DNA of 64,000 nucleotides from Chloroflexota bacterium (GTDB taxonomy: Bacteria > Chloroflexota > Anaerolineae > Anaerolineales > Anaerolineaceae). The translations under genes were made by a program, and so were the position numbers. Where the stretch lies: contig JAJUJY010000005.1 of assembly GCA_029265085.1 (NCBI GenBank), positions 1-64,000 on the forward strand. The letters are read 5' to 3'. Within the stretch, counting starts at the first letter, position 1. Every line of letters begins with the position of its first letter. The notes under the pieces are model-generated. The model saw only the letters and a list, made by a program, of their open reading frames with translations, had not been told where the DNA came from and ran no database searches. This document shows, piece after piece, positions 9,421 through 17,580 of this stretch.

Positions 9421-10222
9421 TCGGTTCAGGTTTCCTTCCAATGTAAATAAGATGGTCCGCAGCACCCAGTAAAGCCGGATCATGCGACAGGTGATAATTC
9501 AAATTTACCCAATACTCCCAGGCTTCGCCGCTTAGTTCATTAATCTTTTCTTCGTGGCCAGCCACAATCCCTTCAGCCCCCAAAAGAGCCAGACTTTTCA
9601 GCCCAACAGATTCCATCATTGGGATAATTTCGGATGGATAGCTGAAATAAGCCGCTGTAAATCCACTTTCCGGTTCATTGACACCCGTTTCAATGATTTT
9701 TAAAGTCTGCGGCGAATTCTCAAACAGATCCTCCGGATATTTTTTCGCAGCATCACGCAGTACCGCATAACGCGAGATAAACGCAGCAAACAGCACGCCG
9801 CCCGGCCGCAGCACCCGAATCGCTTCACGAACGGCTTTCAAGCGCAGTGCAGGTTCAACCAGATGGTACAACGGTCCCATCAACAAGACGGCATCAAAGC
9901 TTGCTTCGCCGAATCCAGTCAGAGACAGAGCATTTCCATGCACCACAGCTTCTAACCGCGCAAACGCTTCCTCAGCCTTTTGCAGGGCGAGCTGTAAATT
10001 CTTTGACGATAAATCCAATAAGGTTACCCCATAGCCCATCCGCGCCAGTTCAACCGCATACCTTCCTGGACCGCCGCCAATATCGATAACCCGGCAAGGG
10101 GGCGGCGGCAAAAATTCTTGCAAGGCCCGAAATGTGACCGCAAACTCGGTTCGGTGCCGATTCATCCGGTCCCATTCTATCTGCGGATTGGCATCATAAT
10201 ATTCTTCAACCACGTCGGGCAT
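9413..10222 (-). CDS. Class I SAM-dependent methyltransferase
   Basis: A 269-residue methyltransferase. Motif I is VIDIGGGPGRYAVELA, followed by VTLLDLSSKNLQLA and the motif IV-like SFDAVLLMGPLYHL, then VLRPGGVLFAAFI. The start ATG at 10222 is preferred because AAGGAG stands 10 bases upstream; a GTG three codons earlier has the Shine-Dalgarno sequence almost touching it. The gene follows the P450 by 76 bases and overlaps the next methyltransferase. A small inverted repeat (about 10283-10300) sits at the P450 stop codon. Substrate unknown. Confidence 0.9.
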   Translation of the reverse strand: MPDVVEEYYDANPQIEWDRMNRHRTEFAVTFRALQEFLPPPPCRVIDIGGGPGRYAVELARMGYGVTLLDLSSKNLQLALQKAEEAFARLEAVVHGNALSLTGFGEASFDAVLLMGPLYHLVEPALRLKAVREAIRVLRPGGVLFAAFISRYAVLRDAAKKYPEDLFENSPQTLKIIETGVNEPESGFTAAYFSYPSEIIPMMESVGLKSLALLGAEGIVAGHEEKINELSGEAWEYWVNLNYHLSHDPALLGAADHLIYIGRKPEPNV

Positions 10223-10298
10223 ATGAAACACTCTCCTTGTTGGATTAAGCAGGAGTTTTTATCCAGGGTGGCATAATTTTACCTGATTCCACCAGGAA

Positions 10299-11663
10299 TC
10301 AAACGGCCCGATTTGCTATGGTCACCATCACACCCGGCTTCGGCTGAAGTGAGGCAATTGGAGCTGCACGCACAACAGCACCGGGAGCCAACCGGACGAC
10401 ATAACGCTGCAATACCCGGGTCAGAATCAACTGCGCCTCAACCTGGGCGAAGAAATAACCAATACACAGGCGCGGTCCGCCGCCAAACGGGAAGTAGCTG
10501 TATTTCACTCGCTGGCTGGCTGCATCAGGTGCAAACCGGTCTGGTTCAAATTTTTCCGGCTCCGGCCAAAATTCCGGCAGGTGATGGGTCACATAGGGAC
10601 TGAGCATCATCATCGCCCCGGCAGGAATCTTGTAATCAAGGATTTGATCCTCTTCAATTGCGTGGCGCACAAACAACCAGGCAGGCGGGTACATCCGCAA
10701 TGCCTCTGAAAAGACCATTCCACTGTAGAGCAGGTTCTCCAGGTCATCATACACCGGCGGCCGGTCGCCCAAATGCGTGCGAATTTCATCCATCAAACGC
10801 AGTTCCACTGCCGGATTCATTCCCAGCAAATACCAGGTCCAGGCCAACGCATTTGCGGTCGTTTCATGTCCAGCCAAAAAGATGGTCATCAGTTCATCGC
10901 GCACTTGCTGGTCTGGCATTTGTTCACCAGTATCCGCGTCCACTGCCAACACCAGTCGAGAGAGAAAATCACCCTGATCTTCTCCGCTGCGCCGGCGCTC
11001 AGCGATCAATCCAAACACATAATCATCCAGATAAGCCAGAGCCTGCTGGTGCCGCCGGTTCGCAGGCGTAGGCAGCCGCTGCAGCAGTGGGCTAGGGGAA
11101 AACAAAATCGAATTGAGATGTTCCAGAGCCTGATCAAAGGCCAATCCCAACCGGTCCACCTGTTCACCAACATCACTACTGAACATGGTCTTAACGATGA
11201 TTCGCTGGGTTAAGCGGGTCATTTCACTCGCAATATTAAACACAGCACCGCTGCGGCTGGATTCTTCCCAGCGGTTGAGCATTGCTTCGGTTTCATCCAT
11301 CATCGTCCGGGAATATAAGGCAATATTTGGTTTGGAAAAGGTCGGTTGGATCAAGCGGCGCTGTTTCCGCCAAAATTCGCCCTCGCTGGTCACCAACCCT
11401 TCCCCCATCAGCGGCTTGGCCTGGTCATATCCTTTGCGATAATTGTTGCTGTGCTCCTGCAAAATGTGCCGGACGCATTCCGGGTGTGAAACAAGGTAGG
11501 CAGGCCGCGAGGCCAAATCAATCCGCACAATCGGCCCAAAGTGCCGGGCAGTCCGCAAAAAGTAGCTCAATGGATCCTGCCATAACGAAGGAAGCACACC
11601 CAAAACAGGATAGCGCGGAGCAATAGGGACTGTTCGTAAAGGAGATGATACAGGGGTTACCAT
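10299..11663 (-). CDS. Cytochrome P450
   Basis: A 454-residue soluble bacterial-type P450 monooxygenase. The I-helix oxygen-binding motif is AGHETT (264-269), the K-helix pair is Glu320/Arg323 in SEALRMYPP, and the heme loop FPFGGGPRLCIG carries the ligand Cys400. There is no N-terminal membrane anchor. The start ATG at 11663 has GAGGA upstream. No ferredoxin or reductase partner is nearby, so electrons must come from elsewhere. It is followed by two methyltransferases on the same strand, suggesting tailoring of a lipid or secondary metabolite. The heme motif resembles fatty-acid or terpenoid hydroxylases, but the substrate cannot be assigned. Confidence 0.95.
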   Translation of the reverse strand: MVTPVSSPLRTVPIAPRYPVLGVLPSLWQDPLSYFLRTARHFGPIVRIDLASRPAYLVSHPECVRHILQEHSNNYRKGYDQAKPLMGEGLVTSEGEFWRKQRRLIQPTFSKPNIALYSRTMMDETEAMLNRWEESSRSGAVFNIASEMTRLTQRIIVKTMFSSDVGEQVDRLGLAFDQALEHLNSILFSPSPLLQRLPTPANRRHQQALAYLDDYVFGLIAERRRSGEDQGDFLSRLVLAVDADTGEQMPDQQVRDELMTIFLAGHETTANALAWTWYLLGMNPAVELRLMDEIRTHLGDRPPVYDDLENLLYSGMVFSEALRMYPPAWLFVRHAIEEDQILDYKIPAGAMMMLSPYVTHHLPEFWPEPEKFEPDRFAPDAASQRVKYSYFPFGGGPRLCIGYFFAQVEAQLILTRVLQRYVVRLAPGAVVRAAPIASLQPKPGVMVTIANRAV

Positions 11664-11687
11664 AATTTCCTCGCTTCTTTTACTATT

Positions 11688-11724
11688 GAAAAAGCGTTCG
11701 CTGCACAGGCTGCAACGAACGCTT
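11688..11724 (-). terminator. Intrinsic terminator after the SixA-like gene
   Basis: AAGCGTTCG and CGAACGCTT (11692-11700 and 11716-11724) form a 9-bp stem, with a smaller inner pairing. On the minus strand it is followed by TTTC. It separates the SixA-like gene from the P450 gene. Confidence 0.75.
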
Positions 11725-11767
11725 CAGGATGATTATTGTTAATGGTTCTTGAAACAATCAGGTCGAA

Positions 11768-12259
11768 TTATTTTAATTCCTTGGGACGCCAAATCTTCAT
11801 CAGGCGCGTATCCAAATCAACATTGATTGCTTTCCAGGAACGGACCGGCAGAACCAAATGAGCAATTGCCGAGGTCTGCAACGGCTCAACCTTTCCAGCT
11901 AATATTTGAAGCAAACTTTCCAACCCTGGATTATGCCCAATCAGCAGCACACATTCAGTTTCATCGGATAGTTCTCGCAAGGACTCTAAATAAACTTCCG
12001 GCTCACCCAAATAAAAAGAATTGACATAGATGATTTCTTTTTTATAACCGCACTTTTCGGCCAACAATTCGGCTGTTTTGCTGGCACGTACTGCGGTGGA
12101 ACACAAAATCAAATCCGGAGCCAACTTCATCTCCTTTAGCAATTTTCCCATCCGAGGCGCATCTTTTTCCCCGCGCTTACTCAGTGGGCGCTCAAAATCA
12201 GGCATTTCGCCTTCTTTGAAGCTGGACTTCGCGTGCCGCATCAGGAGCAGTGTTTTCAT
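11768..12259 (-). CDS. Histidine phosphatase family protein, SixA-like
   Basis: A 163-residue small histidine phosphatase. The RHG-type motif is MRHAKSS, with the phospho-accepting His9 and Arg8. RASKTAELL follows, and the second catalytic His is His109 in LLIGHNPG. The start ATG at 12259 has GGAGGA upstream; a longer reading frame extends 40 codons further but has no ribosome site. Length and motifs match SixA, which removes phosphate from His of phosphotransfer proteins. Related proteins act on small phosphoesters, so the substrate is uncertain. It appears monocistronic, ending at the terminator 11688-11724. Confidence 0.9.
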   Translation of the reverse strand: MKTLLLMRHAKSSFKEGEMPDFERPLSKRGEKDAPRMGKLLKEMKLAPDLILCSTAVRASKTAELLAEKCGYKKEIIYVNSFYLGEPEVYLESLRELSDETECVLLIGHNPGLESLLQILAGKVEPLQTSAIAHLVLPVRSWKAINVDLDTRLMKIWRPKELK

Positions 12260-12465
12260 CTTCGTTTTCCTCCATCTTTCCAATCGAGCGTACAACAATC
12301 CATTAATACGTACAAAAAAAGTATAACACAAGCGTATTGCCGCGGAATAGATGATTTTCAACGATTTTTCATTCGCCACCCACTTTAATTCATCCCATTG
12401 GATAAACCCTGGTTACCAAAAGGATCTGCGCCCTGCCGGTCATTCAAAGCGAGCAGTGAATGTGA

Positions 12466-12481
12466 TAAGATCAAAGTAATG
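12466..12481 (+). promoter_or_regulatory. Extended -10 box giving a leaderless transcript
   Basis: TGA followed by TAAGAT (12466-12471) forms an extended -10 element only seven bases before the ATG at 12479. No Shine-Dalgarno sequence is present. Transcription would begin at or next to the start codon. Confidence 0.55.
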
Positions 12482-12859
12482 AAACGATCCGATCCGCTGC
12501 CCATGCGATTTATTGATGAGCCCATCGAAGTGGTGTTTAACCAACCCCCTATGCTGGAGAAAAAACCATCCTGCCCGGACGGTTTCACCTGGCGCGGCGA
12601 AAGCTATATTATTGAAGAAATGCTTGCTGAATGGTTTGATTACCGCCGCCGCGGCCGGATGGCCTCGAATATGCAGCCTGAGCATGCCGCGCGCGCCTCA
12701 CGGGCTGGCTCGTGGGGTGTTGGCCGGTTTTACTTCCGGGTTAAGGTCAGCGGAGGCCGCGTATTTGACCTGTATTATGACCGTGCGCCCGAATCTGCCG
12801 GGGACCGCAAAGGTCATTGGGTACTTTACGGTGAAAGAACTGCCAATCGCTGGGAATAA
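12479..12859 (+). CDS. DUF6504-like small protein
   Basis: A 126-residue protein without membrane segments. It begins near RFIDEPIEV and carries a PDGFTWRGESYIIEEML segment, then WFDYRRRGR, and ends with a beta-rich part including GRFYFRVKVSGG and RVFDLYYD. This layout fits DUF6504, a family of unknown function. The ATG at 12479 is chosen because an extended -10 box lies seven bases upstream. A later ATG at 12503 (MRFIDEPIEV) is possible, as many relatives start there. It is divergent from the SixA-like gene. No function is known. Confidence 0.75.
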   Translation: MKRSDPLPMRFIDEPIEVVFNQPPMLEKKPSCPDGFTWRGESYIIEEMLAEWFDYRRRGRMASNMQPEHAARASRAGSWGVGRFYFRVKVSGGRVFDLYYDRAPESAGDRKGHWVLYGERTANRWE

Positions 12860-12965
12860 AAAAAACAAAAAATATAAAGCACGCTGATAAATCACCAGTC
12901 ATATAAATAATATTCAAAAATAATCAATAAATCTAAACAAAAGTTTAATATTTTCAACTAATCTA

Positions 12966-12993
12966 TTGACAAATCTAAAGGTTGTGCTAAAAT
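12966..12993 (+). promoter_or_regulatory. Promoter of the DUF2089 gene
   Basis: TTGACA (12966-12971) and TAAAAT (12988-12993) are 16 bp apart, with TGC just before the -10 box (extended -10). It lies in an AT-rich gap (12860-13063). The leader is about 60 bases and ends with GGAGGT. Confidence 0.75.
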
Positions 12994-13063
12994 AATTTCA
13001 ACAACGCTTTTAAGTTATCAAAAATAGCCTTGTTGGTTATTTCTACGCACTTTAGGAGGTCCA

Positions 13064-13471
13064 ATGAACCAGATATTAAGCAAATGCCCTGTCTGCCGCA
13101 GCGATTTAATGGTAACCCGTCTGTATTGCATGCAGTGCAACACAACCATCGAAGGCACTTTTCACGCACAGGCGAACCCATTTGCCCAGCTCAGCCCCGA
13201 GCAGGTTCAGTTCGTCCTCACCTTTGTGCGCTGCGAAGGGCGCTTTAACCGCATGGAAGAAGAGCTCAACCTCTCCTACCCCACCCTTCGAAACCGTTTA
13301 TATGAAATTATCCGGGCACTCGGGTTTGAACCCGGCAAAGAAGAGGCACCGGTTCGGCTCTCTGCGGAAGACCGCATGCGTATTTTAGACGAGCTTTCAC
13401 AAGGAATTATTTCTTCCGAAGAAGCGCAGCGTCGATTATTAGGTAAAAAAGAAGAAGCCAACGAGAAATAA
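13064..13471 (+). CDS. DUF2089 family zinc-ribbon protein
   Basis: A 135-residue cytoplasmic protein. An N-terminal zinc ribbon has Cys8, Cys11, Cys22 and Cys25. A helix-turn-helix-like region follows (FVRCEGRFNRMEEELNLSYPTLRNRLYEII, in part), then a C-terminal helix pair DRMRILDELSQGIISSEEAQ. This matches DUF2089, a family usually considered DNA-binding. A strong GGAGGT site precedes ATG 13064. The next gene, 21 bases on, begins with the same kind of two-helix motif, so the pair probably works together, perhaps as regulator and effector. The role is inferred; no target is known. Confidence 0.88.
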   Translation: MNQILSKCPVCRSDLMVTRLYCMQCNTTIEGTFHAQANPFAQLSPEQVQFVLTFVRCEGRFNRMEEELNLSYPTLRNRLYEIIRALGFEPGKEEAPVRLSAEDRMRILDELSQGIISSEEAQRRLLGKKEEANEK

Positions 13472-13492
13472 TCTGGCAAGGAGGGTAATGGT

Positions 13493-13894
13493 ATGGTACT
13501 GAGTGAAGAACGACTAAAAATATTAAGCATGCTGCAGGATGGAAAAATCACCGCTGACGAAGCAGCCCGCCTGCTTGAGGCCCTGGAAACCAGCTCAGGC
13601 AGCCGAGCAACTCCCGGCCAGAAAGGCCCCCAGCCGCCTGTTCCGCCGCCAGGAGGTGGCCGCTACTTACGCGTGAGAGTTACAGACACCGACACTGGAA
13701 AAAGCCGCGTGAATATTCGCCTGCCCCTCTCCCTGGTCAGCTCCGGCATCAAGATGGGCATGCGCTTTGCGCCTGAGGTAGAGGGACTGGACACCAATGC
13801 CCTGATGGAATTTATCCGCTCCGGCGAAGTCGGCCAGGTTGTAGATGTGTACGACGACGAAGACGGCGAACACGTAGAAGTGTTTATCGAATAA
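13493..13894 (+). CDS. SHOCT-like / YvlB-LiaX N-terminal domain protein
   Basis: A 133-residue protein. It starts with a two-helix motif, RLKILSMLQDGKITADEAARLL, as found at the N terminus of YvlB/LiaX-type proteins and as SHOCT-like domains. A Pro/Gly linker (about 38-58) follows, then a beta-rich region starting RYLRVRVTDTDTGK and an acidic end (DDEDGEHVEV). GGAGGG lies before ATG 13493. There are no membrane helices or signal peptide. Its partner upstream is the DUF2089 protein. In other bacteria such proteins are linked to envelope stress; here that is only an analogy. Confidence 0.75.
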   Translation: MVLSEERLKILSMLQDGKITADEAARLLEALETSSGSRATPGQKGPQPPVPPPGGGRYLRVRVTDTDTGKSRVNIRLPLSLVSSGIKMGMRFAPEVEGLDTNALMEFIRSGEVGQVVDVYDDEDGEHVEVFIE

Positions 13895-13997
13895 ATTCCG
13901 GAAACTTTTCCGTTTTTTATCCGTATAAATAAATTAAATACCTCTAACACCGTTTAGGGCGGCTGTTTGTTTGCGCTTTAAACGAAGGATTTGAAAC

Positions 13998-15296
13998 ATG
14001 GAAAACGAAGCTGAACATCACCTTTCCAACCGCTGGATGCGTATTTTCGTTCCCGTTTGGATTGGGCAGGCCTTTTCTCTGCTTGGCAGCGGTTTGGTGC
14101 AATTTGCCCTGGTCTGGTGGTTAACCTCTACCACCGGTTCAACCGTGGTCCTGGCTACCGCCACGCTGGTCGCACTACTGCCCCAGGTATTCTTGATGCC
14201 CTTTGCAGGCGCACTGGTGGACCGCTGGAACCGCCGGCGCGTGATGATTATTGCCGACAGCCTGGTTGCTTTCTCCACCCTCTGCCTGGCCGCCCTGTTT
14301 TATTTTGGCAAAGCAGAGATTTGGCACGTCTATGTGATCATGTTTGTTCGCTCCCTGGGTGGCGCTTTCCACTGGCCAGCGATGCAGGCTTCTACCAGCC
14401 TGATGGTTCCCGAAAAACACCTTTCCCGAGTGGCTGGTGCAAACCAGGCACTGCATGGACTGATTAATATTGGCGCTCCTCCGCTAGGCGCGGTACTGCT
14501 TTCTATATTACCGCTGCAAAACGTATTAGCGATTGATATCATCACCGCCGTAATTGCCATTACCCCGCTGCTATTCATTGCCATTCCGCAGCCCAAACAA
14601 AGCGGCACACCGGCCGCGGTCACACCCAAAACAGTTTGGGCGGATGTGCGCTCAGGTTTTCGCTATGTCGCCAGTTGGCCCGGTTTGATGATCTTTATCC
14701 TGATGGCCACCATGATCAACTTTTTGGCCAATCCAGCCTTCACTTTCATGCCGCTATTGGTGACCCAGCACTTCAAGCTGGGCGCATTAGAATTGGGCTG
14801 GCTTGAATCCGCCTTTGGTGCCGGCGTAATTGGCGGCGGCTTATTACTCACCATTTGGGGCGGTTTTCGCCGTAAAGCGGCCACGTCCTTGTTTGGCCTG
14901 ATCGGCATGGGCGTAGGCATAACCGCAGTCGGCCTTGCACCCTCCTGGGGATATCTGATCGCGCTCGGCGGTATGCTGTTGACCGGAATCATGAATCCGC
15001 TTTGCAACGGCCCATTCTTTGCCCTGATGCAGTCCAAGGTTGAACCAGAAAAACAGGGCCGCGTATTCACCCTGGTTGGCAGCCTGACCTCTGCCATGTC
15101 ACCATTAAGCATGGTGATTGCCGCGCCGGTTGCCGAGCTGCTCGGCTTGCAAGTCTGGTATGTTGCCGGAGGAATCTTCTGCATTGCCATGGGTATTGCC
15201 GGATACTTCATCCCCGCTTTGATCACCCTGGATGATCAAGTCCCTGGGCAAATCCAACCCACAGCCCCACAACCCGTTCCACTGGTTTCAGACTAA
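13998..15296 (+). CDS. MFS transporter, EntS/MFS_3-like
   Basis: A 432-residue inner-membrane transporter with about 12 hydrophobic segments. The loop between helices 2 and 3 carries ALVDRWNRRRVMIIAD, the classic MFS motif A. The sequence resembles the MFS_3/EntS group of exporters (N-terminal RIFVPVWIGQAFSLLGSGLVQ). It lies 103 bases after the SHOCT-like gene and is followed by a strong intrinsic terminator. Substrates in this group include siderophores and macrolides; the substrate here is not determinable. Confidence 0.9.
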   Translation: MENEAEHHLSNRWMRIFVPVWIGQAFSLLGSGLVQFALVWWLTSTTGSTVVLATATLVALLPQVFLMPFAGALVDRWNRRRVMIIADSLVAFSTLCLAALFYFGKAEIWHVYVIMFVRSLGGAFHWPAMQASTSLMVPEKHLSRVAGANQALHGLINIGAPPLGAVLLSILPLQNVLAIDIITAVIAITPLLFIAIPQPKQSGTPAAVTPKTVWADVRSGFRYVASWPGLMIFILMATMINFLANPAFTFMPLLVTQHFKLGALELGWLESAFGAGVIGGGLLLTIWGGFRRKAATSLFGLIGMGVGITAVGLAPSWGYLIALGGMLLTGIMNPLCNGPFFALMQSKVEPEKQGRVFTLVGSLTSAMSPLSMVIAAPVAELLGLQVWYVAGGIFCIAMGIAGYFIPALITLDDQVPGQIQPTAPQPVPLVSD

Positions 15297-15308
15297 TTTT
15301 TTCTCCTT

Positions 15309-15345
15309 AAAAACCCCACCGCAAACCCGCATGGTGGGGTTTTTT
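15309..15345 (+). terminator. Intrinsic terminator after the MFS gene
   Basis: CCCCACC (15314-15320) pairs with GGTGGGG (15333-15339), flanked by an A run before and TTTTTT (15340-15345) after. It can work on both strands and sits between convergent genes. Confidence 0.9.
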
Positions 15346-15381
15346 GTTTATTCAAGGAGACTAGAAGATCCAGGCGCAGAT

Positions 15382-16488
15382 TTATTTGTTGATGTTATTC
15401 CATAAGGTATTCATCACTTGCATCATGAAACGGATCCCTTTATCGGGATAGCGGAACTGGTTTAAGCTGCCAATCAGATAAGCATCTAACGCCGGATTAT
15501 AGAACAGGAACGCCCCCGTGGAACCCGCATTACCCCAGCAATTAAATTTACTCGGCATAATAAGCGGCACAGTTCGGATATACATGATGCCGTAACCATA
15601 ATCAATGCCAACTGAAAACCGAGCGGTATCCTCCATCCGAGCCAAAGTCTCTGGCTGAATGAATCGCCCGGAAACCAGCCCGCGATGAAATTTGAGAAAA
15701 TCTTCCAGTGGGGCTGTTACCCCACCGCCAGCATAGTCAATACTCAGAGAGGGATAATGAACGATATTGGTAGCGTCCTTAAACACACCGGCAATTGGAT
15801 ATGAGCTGGCATATTTGGGCTGAGAATGGCCCAGCAAAAACGATTGCTCCATCTCAAGAGGTTGAAAAATATAGTGGTTTAGCGCAGCAGCAAAAGACAT
15901 GCCGGTAACTTTTTCGATCACCATTCCTAGAAGATGGTAACCGGTATCGGAATAGTGAAATTTCGTCCCGGGAGGGAAATGCGCTTTAAGGTTTTGCTTT
16001 GACCAGGAAACCACCTCTTGCGAAGTCCAGACCCGTTGTGGTTCTTCTAAAATACTGGCTATCATCGGCTTGCCTGTGAGCGGACGATCTTCAAAATAAT
16101 CATGTAAACCAGAGGTATGATTGAGCAAATGCTTCAAGCGAATCTGTGCGCTGTAATCCACTCCCCGGTACACATGCAGCCCATTCATCAGGTCATGATC
16201 AAGAAATTCAGCAAGCTGACTTTCAAAACTCAAAACCCCTCTTTCAACAAGCAGCCCTACCAAAGTGGCGGTGAATAATTTGCCAACACTTGCCATAAAC
16301 ACTGGTTGATCAGGATGAGCAGGAACTGGTTGATTGTCACTTGTTCGACTTTCACCCCGCGCTAATTTTAAGTGCATGGCATGTTGATCTGAATGGACTA
16401 ACAGGTAAGCGTTATGAATTTTTGGATCCGAATCGCAGAGTTTTTCAAACTGAGTACGTATTTGGCGGGCAGCTTGTTCGGTATTCAT
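15382..16488 (-). CDS. Beta-lactamase-family serine hydrolase
   Basis: A 368-residue protein of the class C beta-lactamase/penicillin-binding-like hydrolase family. The catalytic SxxK motif is Ser67-Val-Gly-Lys70, and the second motif is Tyr179-Ser-Asp181 (HYSDTGYHLLG), where the family often has YxN. The usual third motif (HxG) appears as GNAGSTGAF, so His is replaced by Asn. There is no signal peptide, so it may be cytoplasmic. The start ATG at 16488 has AGAGG upstream; a longer frame starts 23 codons earlier without a ribosome site. The role could be esterase or peptidase; resistance is not implied. Confidence 0.88.
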   Translation of the reverse strand: MNTEQAARQIRTQFEKLCDSDPKIHNAYLLVHSDQHAMHLKLARGESRTSDNQPVPAHPDQPVFMASVGKLFTATLVGLLVERGVLSFESQLAEFLDHDLMNGLHVYRGVDYSAQIRLKHLLNHTSGLHDYFEDRPLTGKPMIASILEEPQRVWTSQEVVSWSKQNLKAHFPPGTKFHYSDTGYHLLGMVIEKVTGMSFAAALNHYIFQPLEMEQSFLLGHSQPKYASSYPIAGVFKDATNIVHYPSLSIDYAGGGVTAPLEDFLKFHRGLVSGRFIQPETLARMEDTARFSVGIDYGYGIMYIRTVPLIMPSKFNCWGNAGSTGAFLFYNPALDAYLIGSLNQFRYPDKGIRFMMQVMNTLWNNINK

Positions 16489-16561
16489 TCTTTTTCCTCT
16501 CAAAAAATTATACCAAAAGCAGGAACCTATAATCTTGGGACTGATTTGGCAAAACAAAACA

Positions 16562-16651
16562 GGCGGAGGATTGTACTCCTCCGCCCCGTCAAAAACAGGT
16601 TCACTTTTCTACCCAGAGCCGCCACGCTCATTATTGAAGAGAACCTGTTTT
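16562..16651 (-). terminator. Two hairpins downstream of the PocR regulator gene
   Basis: AAAACAGGTTC (16592-16602) and GAACCTGTTTT (16641-16651) form an 11-bp inverted repeat with a 38-base loop. Next on the minus strand, GGCGGAGGA and TCCTCCGCC (16562-16585) form a 9-bp stem followed by TGTTTTGTTTTG. The second is a good intrinsic terminator for the minus-strand gene. Confidence 0.75.
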
Positions 16652-16666
16652 CTTCTTGGATATGGG

Positions 16667-17413
16667 TCAATCAGTACCCAACTGGCTGATTTCTGAAATG
16701 CGCTGCAATTTTTCCACCAATCCGGCGCGCTCACGGAGAATACTGTCAAAAGCTAGGACAGCTTTTTGCGGCCAGGTCGTGACGACCTCGTGCTGCCTGT
16801 CATCCAAAACGGCCACACGGCGGGCAGCTTCAACCAACATCTCCGGATCGATCTCGTACGCCTTTGCCAATTGGCGCACCTGCTCAAAATCAATAGCACC
16901 GCTAAAGTAATGAGCCACCACACCACCGGCTATAAACCAGGCCGTCAATTTTTCCCCTTCATGGATTTGCGACCCGGTGTACTGCAATCCAGCATGGCAG
17001 CGAAACCACCCTTCTTGATTGGATCGCTGGGCTAATTCTTTCCAGGAATTTTCGCACGCAGCACGTCCGGCCGGAGAAGCCAGAATCAACTGGCAAAACT
17101 TGCCGTGTGCACTGGGTTGGGTGATTAAATTCCCCTGCGGATCGACCACCACTGCACTTAATCGCCCAAGATCCGAAAACAAATTTTGAACCACCTGAAA
17201 ACAGTGGGTGGGTAAATTACTGGCCGGAGAACCTTGGTCGGCGTCTCCACAGCAGCCGCTGCGCAAAAGCTGCTCCACATCCTCCACGTGAAAGCGCCAT
17301 TGGTGACCAATTTTCACCCCACGCAAACGCCCGTCCTGGAGCATGCGGTACACCGTGATCCGGTCAACTTTTAGTATTTCTTGCACTTCACGAGAGGTCA
17401 GCAAATCAGCCAT
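16667..17413 (-). CDS. Excisionase-type HTH fused to PocR sensory domain
   Basis: A 248-residue two-domain regulator. Residues 1-50 form a MerR/excisionase-like helix-turn-helix (LTSREVQEILKVDRITVYRML, in part, then VKIGHQWRFHVEDVEQLL). Residues about 65-225 match the PocR ligand-binding domain, with Cys107, Cys120 and Cys139 (FRCHAG) in the usual cysteine positions. PocR domains bind small molecules such as 1,3-propanediol or hydrocarbon derivatives in characterised cases. Here the domain is joined to an HTH rather than AraC or a kinase. A CC pair (54-55) lies in the linker. It is probably a one-component regulator, possibly of neighbouring genes; target unknown. No strong ribosome site is visible. 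Confidence 0.85.
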   Translation of the reverse strand: MADLLTSREVQEILKVDRITVYRMLQDGRLRGVKIGHQWRFHVEDVEQLLRSGCCGDADQGSPASNLPTHCFQVVQNLFSDLGRLSAVVVDPQGNLITQPSAHGKFCQLILASPAGRAACENSWKELAQRSNQEGWFRCHAGLQYTGSQIHEGEKLTAWFIAGGVVAHYFSGAIDFEQVRQLAKAYEIDPEMLVEAARRVAVLDDRQHEVVTTWPQKAVLAFDSILRERAGLVEKLQRISEISQLGTD

Positions 17414-17520
17414 AATTATTGTTTCTTATTGTTATATCAAAGATCCTTGTATTCAACAGTGTACTCAAACCAATCAAGCTTCACAAGTGATAAATGTCAC
17501 CCCCCCCAGGGAGGGGGTAC

Positions 17521-17550
17521 AAAAACCTCGCTGGCAAGTACCAGCGAGGT
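17521..17550 (-). terminator. Intrinsic terminator of the desaturase gene
   Basis: ACCTCGCTGG (17525-17534) and CCAGCGAGGT (17541-17550) form a perfect 10-bp stem. On the minus strand it is followed by TTTTG. It lies 31 bases after the desaturase stop. Confidence 0.88.
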
Positions 17551-17580
17551 GAATATTTTCAGCATAAGATAGGCCAGTTC

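Noticed and set aside
10283..10300. Short inverted repeat at the P450 stop codon
   Set aside because: The 7-bp stem lacks a T run, and the next gene on the same strand begins 76 bases further on, so a terminator is not supported.
17499..17519. A run of C followed by a run of G
   Set aside because: The C8/G5 stretch can pair weakly, but it has no T run or conserved layout; only the adjacent hairpin at 17521-17550 is a credible terminator.
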